Part shown: one piece after another, positions 34,232-40,738 of the stretch
Layout of the letters: each line of letters begins with the position of its first letter
Position numbering within the stretch: the first letter of the stretch is position 1
Source: Bacteroidota bacterium
GTDB lineage: Bacteria > Bacteroidota > Bacteroidia > Sphingobacteriales > Sphingobacteriaceae
DNA: 60,315 nt
Assembly: GCA_018266915.1 (NCBI GenBank)
Contig: JAFDZM010000084.1
Span: 1 to 60,315 of the forward strand
Direction: 5' to 3'
Program-made: the position numbers and the translations under genes
The notes under the pieces: generated by a model
The model's database searches: none
What the model saw: the letters and a program-made list of their open reading frames with translations, nothing else
Told to the model about the DNA's origin: nothing

Positions 34232-34465
34232 TTATTTCTTTTTAGTAGTGTCTTTTTTCATTTTGCTGGTGTCAGCCATCTTCATTTTGCTGGTGTCAGC
34301 TTTCTTTGAAGTGTCAGCAGTAGCCATTTTCGCTGAGTCAGCCATTTTCGCTGAGTCAGCCATCTTAGCAGAATCAGCAGAACCTGAACCACCTTTACCT
34401 TTACAAGCAGCAGCAGAAACAGCGATAGCTAAAGCTAAGAAACCGATTTTGAATGAATTTTTCAT
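34232..34465 (-). CDS. Repeat lipoprotein A (Ser/Ala/Asp/Lys-rich)
   Basis: A 77-residue protein with a lipoprotein signal; the lipobox SAAAC puts the lipidated Cys at 21. The mature part is low-complexity: SADSAKMADSAKMADSAKM, then ADTSKK, ADTSKMKM and DTTKKK. Its first 22 residues are identical to those of lipoprotein B, which marks a recent duplication. Lipidation would place it in the inner or outer membrane facing the periplasm. A GGGTTAC-N17-ATTAATAG element lies upstream. The function of this repeat class is unknown. Confidence 0.85.
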   Translation of the reverse strand: MKNSFKIGFLALAIAVSAAACKGKGGSGSADSAKMADSAKMADSAKMATADTSKKADTSKMKMADTSKMKKDTTKKK

Positions 34466-34499
34466 TTTAGTTTTTTAAATAAGTGATTAATAGTTTTGC

Positions 34500-34531
34500 C
34501 TATTAATACCCTAAATGAAAAAAGGTAACCC
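34500..34531 (-). promoter_or_regulatory. Site A, GGGTTAC-N17-ATTAATAG promoter-like element
   Basis: On the minus strand GGGTTAC is followed after 17 nt by ATTAATAG, about 34 nt before the start codon of lipoprotein A. The same two boxes at the same spacing occur before lipoproteins B and C and the sigma-factor gene. The GGGTTACCTT half can also pair with an upstream AAGGTAGCC as a terminator-like stem. Confidence 0.65.
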
Positions 34532-34619
34532 GTAATTTTTAAAAAAATCAAAGGCTACCTTCAAAAAAAGTATAAAAAACTAATAATCAGGACTAAAATG
34601 AATTAGTACTGTGTAGAAA

Positions 34620-34838
34620 TTATTTCTTTTTTGTAGTGTCAGCAGCAGCTTTCTTAGAAGTGTCAGCAGTAGCAGCTTTAGCAGTGTCTGCTTTTTTAGT
34701 AGTATCTGTAGTAGCAGCTTTTGCAGTGTCAGCAGTTTTAGCTGAGTCAGCAGAAGAAGCAGTTGAGCTACCTTTGCAAGCAGCAGCAGAAACAGCGATA
34801 GCAAGAGCTAAGAAACCAATTTTGAATGAATTTTTCAT
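34620..34838 (-). CDS. Repeat lipoprotein B (Thr/Asp/Lys/Ala-rich)
   Basis: A 72-residue lipoprotein, a paralogue of A with an identical signal peptide and lipobox (SAAAC, Cys21). The mature part runs through ADSAKTADTAKAATTDTTKK and ADTAKAATADTSKK and ends AAADTTKKK. The regular spacing of Lys after Asp-Thr makes an extended, charged, probably disordered chain. It has its own upstream element (site B) and follows the strong terminator of lipoprotein C, so it is probably transcribed alone. Confidence 0.85.
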   Translation of the reverse strand: MKNSFKIGFLALAIAVSAAACKGSSTASSADSAKTADTAKAATTDTTKKADTAKAATADTSKKAAADTTKKK

Positions 34839-34860
34839 GTTAAAGTTTGTTTAATGTTTT

Positions 34861-34892
34861 GCATTAATACAGTAAAGCAGAAAAAGTAACCC
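34861..34892 (-). promoter_or_regulatory. Site B, GGGTTAC-N17-ATTAATGC promoter-like element
   Basis: GGGTTAC, 17 nt and ATTAATGC lie on the minus strand about 22 nt before the start codon of lipoprotein B. The inner bases CTGTATTAATGCAAAAC are nearly the same as at site C. Confidence 0.7.
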
Positions 34893-34953
34893 AACGGTTT
34901 TAAAAAAATATTAATTTATCTGTACAATTGACAGAAAAACGTTTTTTAAGCAT

Positions 34954-34988
34954 AAAAAGGGGCAGCCCCTGCTGCAGAACCGCCCCAA
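34954..34988 (-). terminator. Terminator of lipoprotein C
   Basis: On the minus strand GGGGCGGTTC can pair with the downstream GGGCTGCCCC (with G-U pairs) around an 8-nt loop, followed by TTTTTATG. It lies about 30 nt after the stop codon of lipoprotein C. Confidence 0.75.
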
Positions 34989-35014
34989 ACTATAACACGT
35001 ATTTAAATTGGTTG

Positions 35015-35221
35015 CTATTTTTTAACGCTGTCTTTCTTTATCACTTCAGTTCCTGCTTTTTTAGTTGTATCGATTGTTTTTTGTGTTGTATCGATCGTCG
35101 CTTTTGGAGTATCAATTTTTCCTTCCGATTCGTTCTTTCCCTTATTTACGCATGATGAGCAGGATGAAATTGAAAACATAACAGCTGCTGCCAGTACCCC
35201 GATTTTTAATAAATTTCTCAT
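35015..35221 (-). CDS. Repeat lipoprotein C
   Basis: The start at 35221 (MRNLLKIGVLAAAVMFSISS) gives 68 residues and a clear lipoprotein signal with ISSC as lipobox (Cys21) and a second Cys at 24. The longer frame upstream runs through the promoter element and is rejected. The mature chain has IDTPKATIDTTQKTIDTTKK and ends KKDSVKK, so it shares the DTTKK word with its neighbours although the signal peptide differs. A site C element lies 21 nt upstream. Confidence 0.8.
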   Translation of the reverse strand: MRNLLKIGVLAAAVMFSISSCSSCVNKGKNESEGKIDTPKATIDTTQKTIDTTKKAGTEVIKKDSVKK

Positions 35222-35242
35222 AATGTTAATGTTTAAAGTTTT

Positions 35243-35275
35243 GCATTGATACAGTAAAATCAGGAAAGGTAACCC
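35243..35275 (-). promoter_or_regulatory. Site C, GGGTTAC-N18-ATCAATGC promoter-like element
   Basis: The GGGTTAC box and ATCAATGC are separated by 18 nt, one more than at the other sites. The second box ends about 21 nt before the start codon of lipoprotein C. CGGGTTACCTTT here and AAAGGTAACCCG at site X are a perfect 12-bp inverted repeat 32 nt apart. Confidence 0.65.
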
Positions 35276-35292
35276 GGCAAAAAAATATAAAA

Positions 35293-35320
35293 AAAGGCAG
35301 CCCAAAAACGGGTTACCTTT
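35293..35320 (-). terminator. Terminator of lipoprotein D
   Basis: On the minus strand AAAGGTAACCC and GGGCTGCCTTT can pair (one mismatch, one G-U) around a 6-nt loop and are followed by TTTT. It lies 30 nt past the stop codon of lipoprotein D. Its 5' arm is the reverse complement of the GGGTTACC of site X, so the two readings overlap. Confidence 0.6.
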
Positions 35321-35341
35321 ACGATGGAACAGAATTAATAG
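35310..35341 (+). promoter_or_regulatory. Site X, plus-strand copy of the GGGTTAC-N17-ATTAATAG element
   Basis: GGGTTAC, exactly 17 nt and ATTAATAG occur on the plus strand, pointing into the 3' end of lipoprotein D. If active it would give an antisense RNA across D. It may instead be a relic of an inverted duplication of site C, since part of it also forms the terminator stem of D. Confidence 0.4.
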
Positions 35342-35349
35342 CCTAAGTA

Positions 35350-35550
35350 TTATGGCTTTTTGGCCGTATCCTTTTTAGTTGTATCTGTTGTCATTGGCGC
35401 TTTTTTGGTGGTATCAACCACGTTTGTTTTGGTTGTATCAGTTGTTGATACCTTGGTAGTATCGGTGGTACTGGTTGAATTTTTACTACTACAAGCAGCA
35501 AATGAACCGGTTATCAATACGGCTAAAATTAATTTACTAATGTTTTTCAT
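35350..35550 (-). CDS. Repeat lipoprotein D
   Basis: A 66-residue lipoprotein (start MKNISKLILAVLITGSFAAC) with SFAAC as lipobox and Cys20 as the lipidated residue. The mature part is STTDTTKVSTTDTTK, VVDTTKKAP, then TTDTTKKDTAKKP. It belongs with A-C by position and by the DTTKK word, but no GGGTTAC box is visible in its upstream region, so it may be controlled differently. It is divergent from the sigma-factor gene. Confidence 0.82.
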   Translation of the reverse strand: MKNISKLILAVLITGSFAACSSKNSTSTTDTTKVSTTDTTKTNVVDTTKKAPMTTDTTKKDTAKKP

Positions 35551-35654
35551 GTTGTTGATGAGTTATTTAAATGATTGAATTAAAAATGATGCGCTGAATA
35601 CAAGCAGATAACTGCAATACTTTTAATTTTGTTTTTAAATAATTTGCAATTAAT

Positions 35655-35686
35655 GGGTTACAATTTCGCTTAAATAGTATTAATAG
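35655..35686 (+). promoter_or_regulatory. Site S, GGGTTAC-N17-ATTAATAG element of the sigma gene
   Basis: GGGTTAC at 35655-35661 is followed after 17 nt by ATTAATAG at 35679-35686, and the last G is the first base of the GTG start codon. Reading GTAT at 35677-35680 as the -10 region, transcription would begin at or within two bases of the start codon, that is a leaderless mRNA. This matches sites A and B in spacing and suggests autoregulation. Confidence 0.65.
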
Positions 35687-36255
35687 TGAGTACAGAATCA
35701 AAGAGTTCAATACCGACCGACAGCGAGATTGTTTTTGGCATCCTTAATAACTCGGAAAATGCGATAAAAAGGTTATACGTGGCCTATTTTCCGATGGTGA
35801 TGCAGCTGATACTAAATAACAACGGAACGCCGGACGACGCCAAGGATATTTACCAGGAGGCGATCATAGTTCTTTATAATAAGGTTAAAAAAGGTGATTT
35901 TGAGCTGAACAGCAAGCTGAAGACATTTATTTACTCGGTTTGCCGTCGCCTTTGGCTCAAACGACTGAGCCAGATGAACCGTTACAGCGGCGATATTCAT
36001 GATTTTAATGATCATCTGCCAGTAGAAGATGAAGTAGAAGAGCAGGGAGAACGGGATATTCAGTTTACCAAAATGCAAAGCGCATTGCAAATGCTGGGTG
36101 AGCCTTGCAAAACTATCATAGAGGATTTTTATATCCACAACAGATCGATGCAGGAGATCTGCGAGAATTTTGGTTATACCAATGCGGATAATGCCAAAAC
36201 TCAGAAGTACAAATGCCTGCAAAGGCTGAAAAAGTTATTTTTTCAGCAAAAGTAA
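35686..36255 (+). CDS. ECF-type RNA polymerase sigma factor
   Basis: A 189-residue sigma-70 family protein starting at GTG. Region 2 covers residues about 15-90 (SEIVFGILNNSENAIKRLY, DDAKDIYQEAIIVLYNKV, FIYSVCRRLWLKRL) and region 4 the last 55 (SMQEICENFGYTNADNAKTQKYKCLQRLKKLF). The next in-frame ATG (residue 37) would cut region 2, and an in-frame stop lies 15 nt upstream, so GTG 35686 is the only reasonable start. The anti-sigma/protease gene begins 12 nt after the stop. ECF factors are usually paired with such an inhibitor, and this one probably drives its own gene and lipoproteins A-C. Confidence 0.92.
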   Translation: MSTESKSSIPTDSEIVFGILNNSENAIKRLYVAYFPMVMQLILNNNGTPDDAKDIYQEAIIVLYNKVKKGDFELNSKLKTFIYSVCRRLWLKRLSQMNRYSGDIHDFNDHLPVEDEVEEQGERDIQFTKMQSALQMLGEPCKTIIEDFYIHNRSMQEICENFGYTNADNAKTQKYKCLQRLKKLFFQQK

Positions 36256-36267
36256 AGGAGTAAAGAA

Positions 36268-37356
36268 ATGAGAGACGAGCAACTTATAGAAGCAATTGAA
36301 CGCTACCTCAACGGTGAAATGAGCGCCGATGAGCGAAACGCGTTTGAACAACTTCGCCGGGAGAATGCTGAGCTGGATACCCGCGTGGTTGAACATCAAC
36401 AATTTACAGGCTTGTTGAAGCAATATGGGGAGCGTGTAGCGTTGGAAAAACGCCTGAATGCTATTCATGAGGAAATAGATGTTCATGCGATTGCCGAAGA
36501 GGTAACCGTACACCCATCATGGATCGTGCAATTATGGCGTGATCATCACTCAAAAATATCAGTGGCTGCATCCATTGCTATTTTTGCTGTTTTGGCAACG
36601 CTATTCTTCACAGGTTATTTAAACAATAACAATTCTTATACTGAATTGAGTCGTGAGGTGGGCAGATTGAACCGTTCAACAACGGATATGAAGAAGGACA
36701 TCAATGCGATAAAGAAAGGCACCCGTGTAATTGCTGCACCTGATAAATCGAGAGGAACAGGTTTTGCAATTACTTCAAACGGATTAATAGCAACAAGCTA
36801 TCACGTGATTAGTGGTGCTGATTCCATCTACATTCAGGATGCTGCCGGACGCTCATTTAAAGTAAAAGCCATTTATAACGATCCACAGAGCGATGTCTCA
36901 ATTTTAAAGGTGATTGATACTACTTTCAGAGGTTTGGGGCCAATACCTTATACCTTTAAGCACTCAGAAAGCGACCTGGCGGAGAACGTATTTACTTTTG
37001 GTTTCCCACAGGATTCACCAGTTTATGGTGATGGCAGACTTACTTCGGCAAATGGCTTGAACGGTGATACTTTGGATTATGAGATATCGGTTCCGATCAA
37101 CCCCGGAAATAGCGGTGGCCCATTACTGGATAGCAAAGGAAATGTGATCGGCATTGTAAAAGCTAAAGAAACCCGATTAGAGGGGATGCATTTTGCGCTG
37201 AAATCAAGTTACCTAATAAATGCTATAAGAAGTATTCCTGAAGATTCTCTAACAAAAGTACCTGTTTTGAACACCGAGAACAGCCTGGCTAACCTGACCC
37301 GTCAGCAACAGGTGAAAAAGATAAAGCCTTATGTGTTTATGGTGAAAGTTTATTAA
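36268..37356 (+). CDS. Anti-sigma-like domain fused to a periplasmic trypsin/DegP-like protease
   Basis: A 362-residue protein. Residues 1-70 (EAIERYLNGEMSADERNAF) resemble the cytoplasmic domain of Bacteroidota anti-sigma factors. One membrane helix follows at about 98-117 (SVAASIAIFAVLATLFFTGYL), then a short coiled-coil linker, then an S1C trypsin-like domain (about 150-325). The catalytic triad is intact: His179 in TSYHVISGAD, Asp209 in PQSDVSILKV, Ser282 in NPGNSGGPL. No PDZ domain is present. The topology puts the protease in the periplasm. Together with the sigma gene 12 nt upstream it looks like RseA and DegS merged in one chain. Confidence 0.85.
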   Translation: MRDEQLIEAIERYLNGEMSADERNAFEQLRRENAELDTRVVEHQQFTGLLKQYGERVALEKRLNAIHEEIDVHAIAEEVTVHPSWIVQLWRDHHSKISVAASIAIFAVLATLFFTGYLNNNNSYTELSREVGRLNRSTTDMKKDINAIKKGTRVIAAPDKSRGTGFAITSNGLIATSYHVISGADSIYIQDAAGRSFKVKAIYNDPQSDVSILKVIDTTFRGLGPIPYTFKHSESDLAENVFTFGFPQDSPVYGDGRLTSANGLNGDTLDYEISVPINPGNSGGPLLDSKGNVIGIVKAKETRLEGMHFALKSSYLINAIRSIPEDSLTKVPVLNTENSLANLTRQQQVKKIKPYVFMVKVY

Positions 37357-37363
37357 ATGTGCA

Positions 37364-37540
37364 GATTTTTTGATGTGCAGATGTGCAAATGAACATATTA
37401 AAAATGCTCTTCGATTGGAGGGCATTTTTTATTTGGTCTGAACCACTGATTTTATTGATTAATTGATTTCGCTGATTAGAAAAGCATCTGTACATTAAAA
37501 ACTCATCTGCACATCCACGCATTCGCACATCCGCACATCT
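37364..37540. repeat. Word-repeat inverted element, ATGTGCAGATG type
   Basis: The left arm has AATGTGCAGA and GATGTGCAGATGTGCAAATG; the right arm has CATCTGTACATT, CATCTGCACATCCACG, TTCGCACATCCGCACATCT. A small hairpin with AAAATGCTCTTCGATTGGAG/GGGCATTTTT (about 37400-37430) lies inside and looks like the real terminator of the sigma/protease operon. The right arm abuts the nuoD stop codon. Confidence 0.7.
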
Positions 37541-38744
37541 ATCTGTCAACTTCTCCCAATACAAAATCGATAGAGCCGATAATAGCTATCAGGTCTGCAA
37601 TCATCACGCCTTTGGCGATGGCTGGTAGGACGGATAAGTTACAAAAACTTGGTCCGCGGGATTTTACCCGGAATGGAATTTCGGAGCGGGCGTCATTATG
37701 AATAAAATAGAAGCCTAATTCGCCTTTGGCGCCTTCGCCGCGTATATAGAAGTCCTGAACTTTTGGTGTGATCTTCCTCGGCATTTTAGCACGTGGATCA
37801 AAGTCAGGGGTGCGCTTTAATTCTTTTTGCAGGCGATCAAGGCATTGCTCAACAATCCTGAGCGACTGGGCTATTTCATCCACCCGGACTTTATAACGGT
37901 CCCAGCAATCGCCTATTGTGCCCATTTCGCCGTTACCTATCGGAACATCAAATTCCAGTTCAGGATAAACAGAATAGCCGTCAATACGCCGCAGGTCCCA
38001 TTTTAAGCCGGAGCCACGCAACATCGGTCCGGAGCATCCATAATTGATCGCCACATCCATTGGCAATACACCCACATTAGCAGTTCGACTGATGAATATT
38101 TGGTTATTAGTTAACAACTCATTCAGTTCAATCAGTTTTGGTTTGAAATAGTCCACAAACTCACGGCAACGTTCTTCAAAACCAACCGGGAGGTCGTAAA
38201 ACAAGCCACCTACCCAGATATAATTGTATAACATGCGTGAGCCGGAAGCCCATTCCAGCATACCCATAATATGCTCCCTGTCGCGGAAACACCACAGAAA
38301 AGGGGTAAAGGCGCCTATATCGATGCCATAAGTACCAATAGCAATAAGATGCGAAGCGATACGGTTTAATTCGCAAACCAAAACACGGATATATTCAATA
38401 CGTTTGGGAATATCCTTATCAATGCCCATCATCCGCTCAACGCCCATTGTCCAAATGTGGCTGTTGTTCATGGATGCCAGGTAATCCATACGGTCAGTAA
38501 AAGGAATAGTCTGCTGATAAGTTAATGATTCAGCATGCTTCTCGAAACAACGATGCAGGTACCCCATGTGAGGGATCACCTCTTTCACAATTTCGCCATC
38601 GGTGATCAGCTCTAACCTTAAAACGCCATGTGTTGATGGATGCTGCGGCCCCATATTCAACACCATTTCCTGGGCGGAAGCGTCTAAAATCTTCTTGTTA
38701 TAGCGCTCTAAAGCTTCTTCGTATTTTGAGTTAGTGATGTTCAC
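37539..38744 (-). CDS. nuoD: NADH-quinone oxidoreductase subunit D
   Basis: A 401-residue subunit of the Complex I peripheral arm (49-kDa family). Landmarks are NMGPQHPSTHGVLRLEL, IPHMGYLHRCFEKHAE, YLASMNNSHIWTMGVERMMGI, GCSGPMLRGSGLKWDLRR and KSRGPSFCNLSVLPAIAKGVMIADLIAIIGSIDFVLGEVDR at the end. With NuoB and NuoC it forms the quinone-binding region. It follows nuoC on the same strand after a palindromic repeat. The downstream subunits E-N are not here; the next gene is convergent. Confidence 0.96.
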   Translation of the reverse strand: MNITNSKYEEALERYNKKILDASAQEMVLNMGPQHPSTHGVLRLELITDGEIVKEVIPHMGYLHRCFEKHAESLTYQQTIPFTDRMDYLASMNNSHIWTMGVERMMGIDKDIPKRIEYIRVLVCELNRIASHLIAIGTYGIDIGAFTPFLWCFRDREHIMGMLEWASGSRMLYNYIWVGGLFYDLPVGFEERCREFVDYFKPKLIELNELLTNNQIFISRTANVGVLPMDVAINYGCSGPMLRGSGLKWDLRRIDGYSVYPELEFDVPIGNGEMGTIGDCWDRYKVRVDEIAQSLRIVEQCLDRLQKELKRTPDFDPRAKMPRKITPKVQDFYIRGEGAKGELGFYFIHNDARSEIPFRVKSRGPSFCNLSVLPAIAKGVMIADLIAIIGSIDFVLGEVDR

Positions 38745-38762
38745 GATTCGTTTTGCGCGTTA

Positions 38763-38843
38763 GTGTCATGCTGAGGCACTCGAAGCATGCGGGCAAAGGC
38801 CTTTACGCACACACTTCGAGTGCCTCAGTGTGACACCCCTTTC
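38763..38843. repeat. GTGTCA-type palindromic repeat, copy 1
   Basis: An imperfect 80-bp palindrome, GTGTCATGCTGAGGCACTCG at one end and CGAGTGCCTCAGTGTGACAC at the other, with GCGGGCAAAGGCCTTTACGC in the centre. It lies between nuoC and nuoD. A second copy in the opposite orientation is at 55050-55133 and matches at roughly nine of ten positions, including a 22-nt identical core. Confidence 0.85.
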
Positions 38844-38872
38844 AGTTCTTATTTGTAATTACGGTTCATTTA

Positions 38873-39370
38873 TTAGTCTATCTTAATCCCTTTATAATAC
38901 TCCGCATTCTTATAATCTTTCCGCAACGGATAGCCTTCCCAATCATCCGGCATTAAAATACGCCTCAGGTCAGGATGCCCTTCAAAAAATATTCCTTCCA
39001 TATCAAACGCTTCGCGCTCATGCCAGTCGGCTGAGTGATAAACAGATGAAATGCTTGGGAATGATGGCAAATTATCTAAATTCCGGTTATTCTCCTTGCT
39101 TACCTTTAACGTGAGTTGTGTTTGATAAGGGATAGATGCCAGATGATAAACCACACCAAATCGATTAGTTTCAACGCCATAATCCACACCACTAAGGCAT
39201 GAAAGAAAATCGAAATAAGTTTTGGGATTATCGCGTAGTTCCAGACAAACGTCTGCTATACGATCTGGATCGATCATCAGAGCAGGTTGTAAACCAGTCG
39301 TTTCTTCTCCCACAATAACGCTCTCACCAAATTTTTGAATAAGAATGGATTTGATCTCTTCGAGGTTCAT
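38873..39370 (-). CDS. nuoC: NADH-quinone oxidoreductase subunit C
   Basis: A 165-residue Complex I subunit (30-kDa family) of normal length. Family landmarks are FLSCLSGVDYGVETNRFGVVYHL and WHEREAFDMEGIFFEGHPDLRRILMPDDWEGYPLRKDY. It overlaps the pdxH stop by 4 nt (ATGA-type junction at 39367-39370), so pdxH and nuoC are translationally coupled. nuoD follows after a palindromic repeat. Confidence 0.96.
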   Translation of the reverse strand: MNLEEIKSILIQKFGESVIVGEETTGLQPALMIDPDRIADVCLELRDNPKTYFDFLSCLSGVDYGVETNRFGVVYHLASIPYQTQLTLKVSKENNRNLDNLPSFPSISSVYHSADWHEREAFDMEGIFFEGHPDLRRILMPDDWEGYPLRKDYKNAEYYKGIKID

Positions 39371-40014
39371 GGCGCGAGGCGTACTTTTTTCCAGTTTTTG
39401 TTATCAACCTTTTTATAAAGGATACGGTCATGCAATCTGCTTCGTCTTCCCTGCCAGAATTCTATCAGTCGTGGTTTTAGGATATATCCACCCCAAAAAG
39501 ATGGCTTAGGAATTTCCTGATCACCATATTGCGCATCTGCTTCACTGAATTTCTTTTCTAGTATATCGCGGTCCGCTATCTCCTGGCTTTGCGGTGAAGC
39601 GATAGCGCCCAACTGGCTCGCCCGCGGGCGACTGTGAAAATATTGCTCCGAATCTTCCCTGCTAACCTTTTCAATTGTACCTTCAATGCGTACCTGGCGC
39701 TCCAGGCCAGCCCAAAAGAAAAGGAGTGAGCCCAGCGGGTTCTTGCCAATTTCTTTACCCTTACGGCTCAAGTAGTTCGTGTAAAAAACAAAGCCTTCAT
39801 TATTAAAGCCTTTTAGTAAAACTATTCGCGCGGATGGACGTCCATCAGATGTAGCTGTGGCTAAAGTCATGGCGGTTGGTTCCGCAACTTCTGCCTTTAA
39901 AGCTTCGTTAAACCACTTGTCAAACTGTTTTATCGGGTCGGCGCTGGTATCGGTTTCAGATAATGAAGCCGCAAGATATTCGGATCGTATGTTTTGTATG
40001 TCAGCCTGGTTCAT
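39367..40014 (-). CDS. pdxH: Pyridoxamine 5'-phosphate oxidase
   Basis: A 215-residue FMN enzyme that oxidises pyridoxine or pyridoxamine 5'-phosphate to pyridoxal 5'-phosphate, the last step of vitamin B6 synthesis and salvage. Conserved parts: RIVLLKGFNNEGFVFYTNYLSRKGKEI (FMN binding), LLFFWAGLERQVRIEG, HSRPRASQLGAIASPQS and the C-terminal EFWQGRRSRLHDRI...W..RLAP. Length is normal. It is the first gene of a unit with nuoC and nuoD, an unusual neighbour for Complex I genes. Confidence 0.96.
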   Translation of the reverse strand: MNQADIQNIRSEYLAASLSETDTSADPIKQFDKWFNEALKAEVAEPTAMTLATATSDGRPSARIVLLKGFNNEGFVFYTNYLSRKGKEIGKNPLGSLLFFWAGLERQVRIEGTIEKVSREDSEQYFHSRPRASQLGAIASPQSQEIADRDILEKKFSEADAQYGDQEIPKPSFWGGYILKPRLIEFWQGRRSRLHDRILYKKVDNKNWKKVRLAP

Positions 40015-40122
40015 TGTTGCAAACTTACAAATTAATTGTGCCGTATATTAAGTGGGTATTTTTTAATTTAATAAATAACCTATTTTTACGTTTACATGTT
40101 ATTATAACTATACTGATTATTT

Positions 40123-40686
40123 ATGCTAAGTGCTATTTCACCGGAGTCGGGACGTTTGTTGATATCGGAACCTTTTATGATCGACCCAAACTTTAAACGG
40201 TCGGTTATCCTGCTGACTGAATATGGCAGCACGGGTTCTATGGGGTTTGTGTTGAATCACCAGAGCGAATATATGCTGGGTGACCTGCTGCCGGATTTAC
40301 CTTACTCAGAGATGCCGGTGTATGTTGGCGGACCTGTAGGAGAGGATACTTTACATTTTATACATTGCTGTCCCGAAAAAATTGAGGATGGTATTGAAAT
40401 AGCCAACGGCGTTTACTGGGGTGGTAATTTTGAAACTGTAAAAAGCCTGGTAACCAATTACCAGTTAAATGATAGCGAGATACGTTTCTTTACTGGCTAT
40501 TCCGGCTGGACACCCGGACAATTAGAAGATGAGATAGCAGAAGATACCTGGATAGTAACCGATAAGTTTACGGCGGAGATCATCTTCTCACATGATGATC
40601 AGAACATCTGGCGCCAGGTGATTATCAGTATGGGCCAGCGTTATGCTCATATTGCTAATTTTCCTGAAAATCCGGAGATGAATTGA
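40123..40686 (+). CDS. YqgE/AlgH family protein
   Basis: A 187-residue protein of the conserved YqgE/AlgH family (ISPESGRLLISEPFMIDPNFKRSVILLTEYGSTGSMGFVLNH near the start, then VYVGGPVGEDTLHFIH and FTGYSGWTPGQLEDEI). The family is widespread but its biochemical role is unknown; AlgH in Pseudomonas affects alginate regulation indirectly. The gene is divergent from pdxH. Its 3' flank begins the GTTAACCGGTGATCAG repeat series. Confidence 0.9.
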   Translation: MLSAISPESGRLLISEPFMIDPNFKRSVILLTEYGSTGSMGFVLNHQSEYMLGDLLPDLPYSEMPVYVGGPVGEDTLHFIHCCPEKIEDGIEIANGVYWGGNFETVKSLVTNYQLNDSEIRFFTGYSGWTPGQLEDEIAEDTWIVTDKFTAEIIFSHDDQNIWRQVIISMGQRYAHIANFPENPEMN

Positions 40687-40696
40687 GGTTGGTAAT

Positions 40697-40738
40697 TAGT
40701 TAATAAGTTAACCGGTGATCAGTTAATCAGGATTATAT
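40697..40738. repeat. GTTAACCGGTGATCAG word repeat, copy 1
   Basis: GTTAATAAGTTAACCGGTGA followed by TCAGTTAATCAGG sits between the convergent yqgE and flavin reductase genes and reaches the stop codon of the latter. Only one arm is clear. The same word occurs at 41356, 42213 and 56250. Confidence 0.6.

Noticed and set aside
34248..35578. Hydrophobic plus-strand ORFs opposite the four repeat lipoproteins (34248-34478, 34636-34854, 35360-35578)
   Set aside because: They are reverse-strand shadows: the AKKADT-type repeats give LVVSAV-type frames by complement. The minus-strand reading has proper lipoprotein signals and upstream elements.
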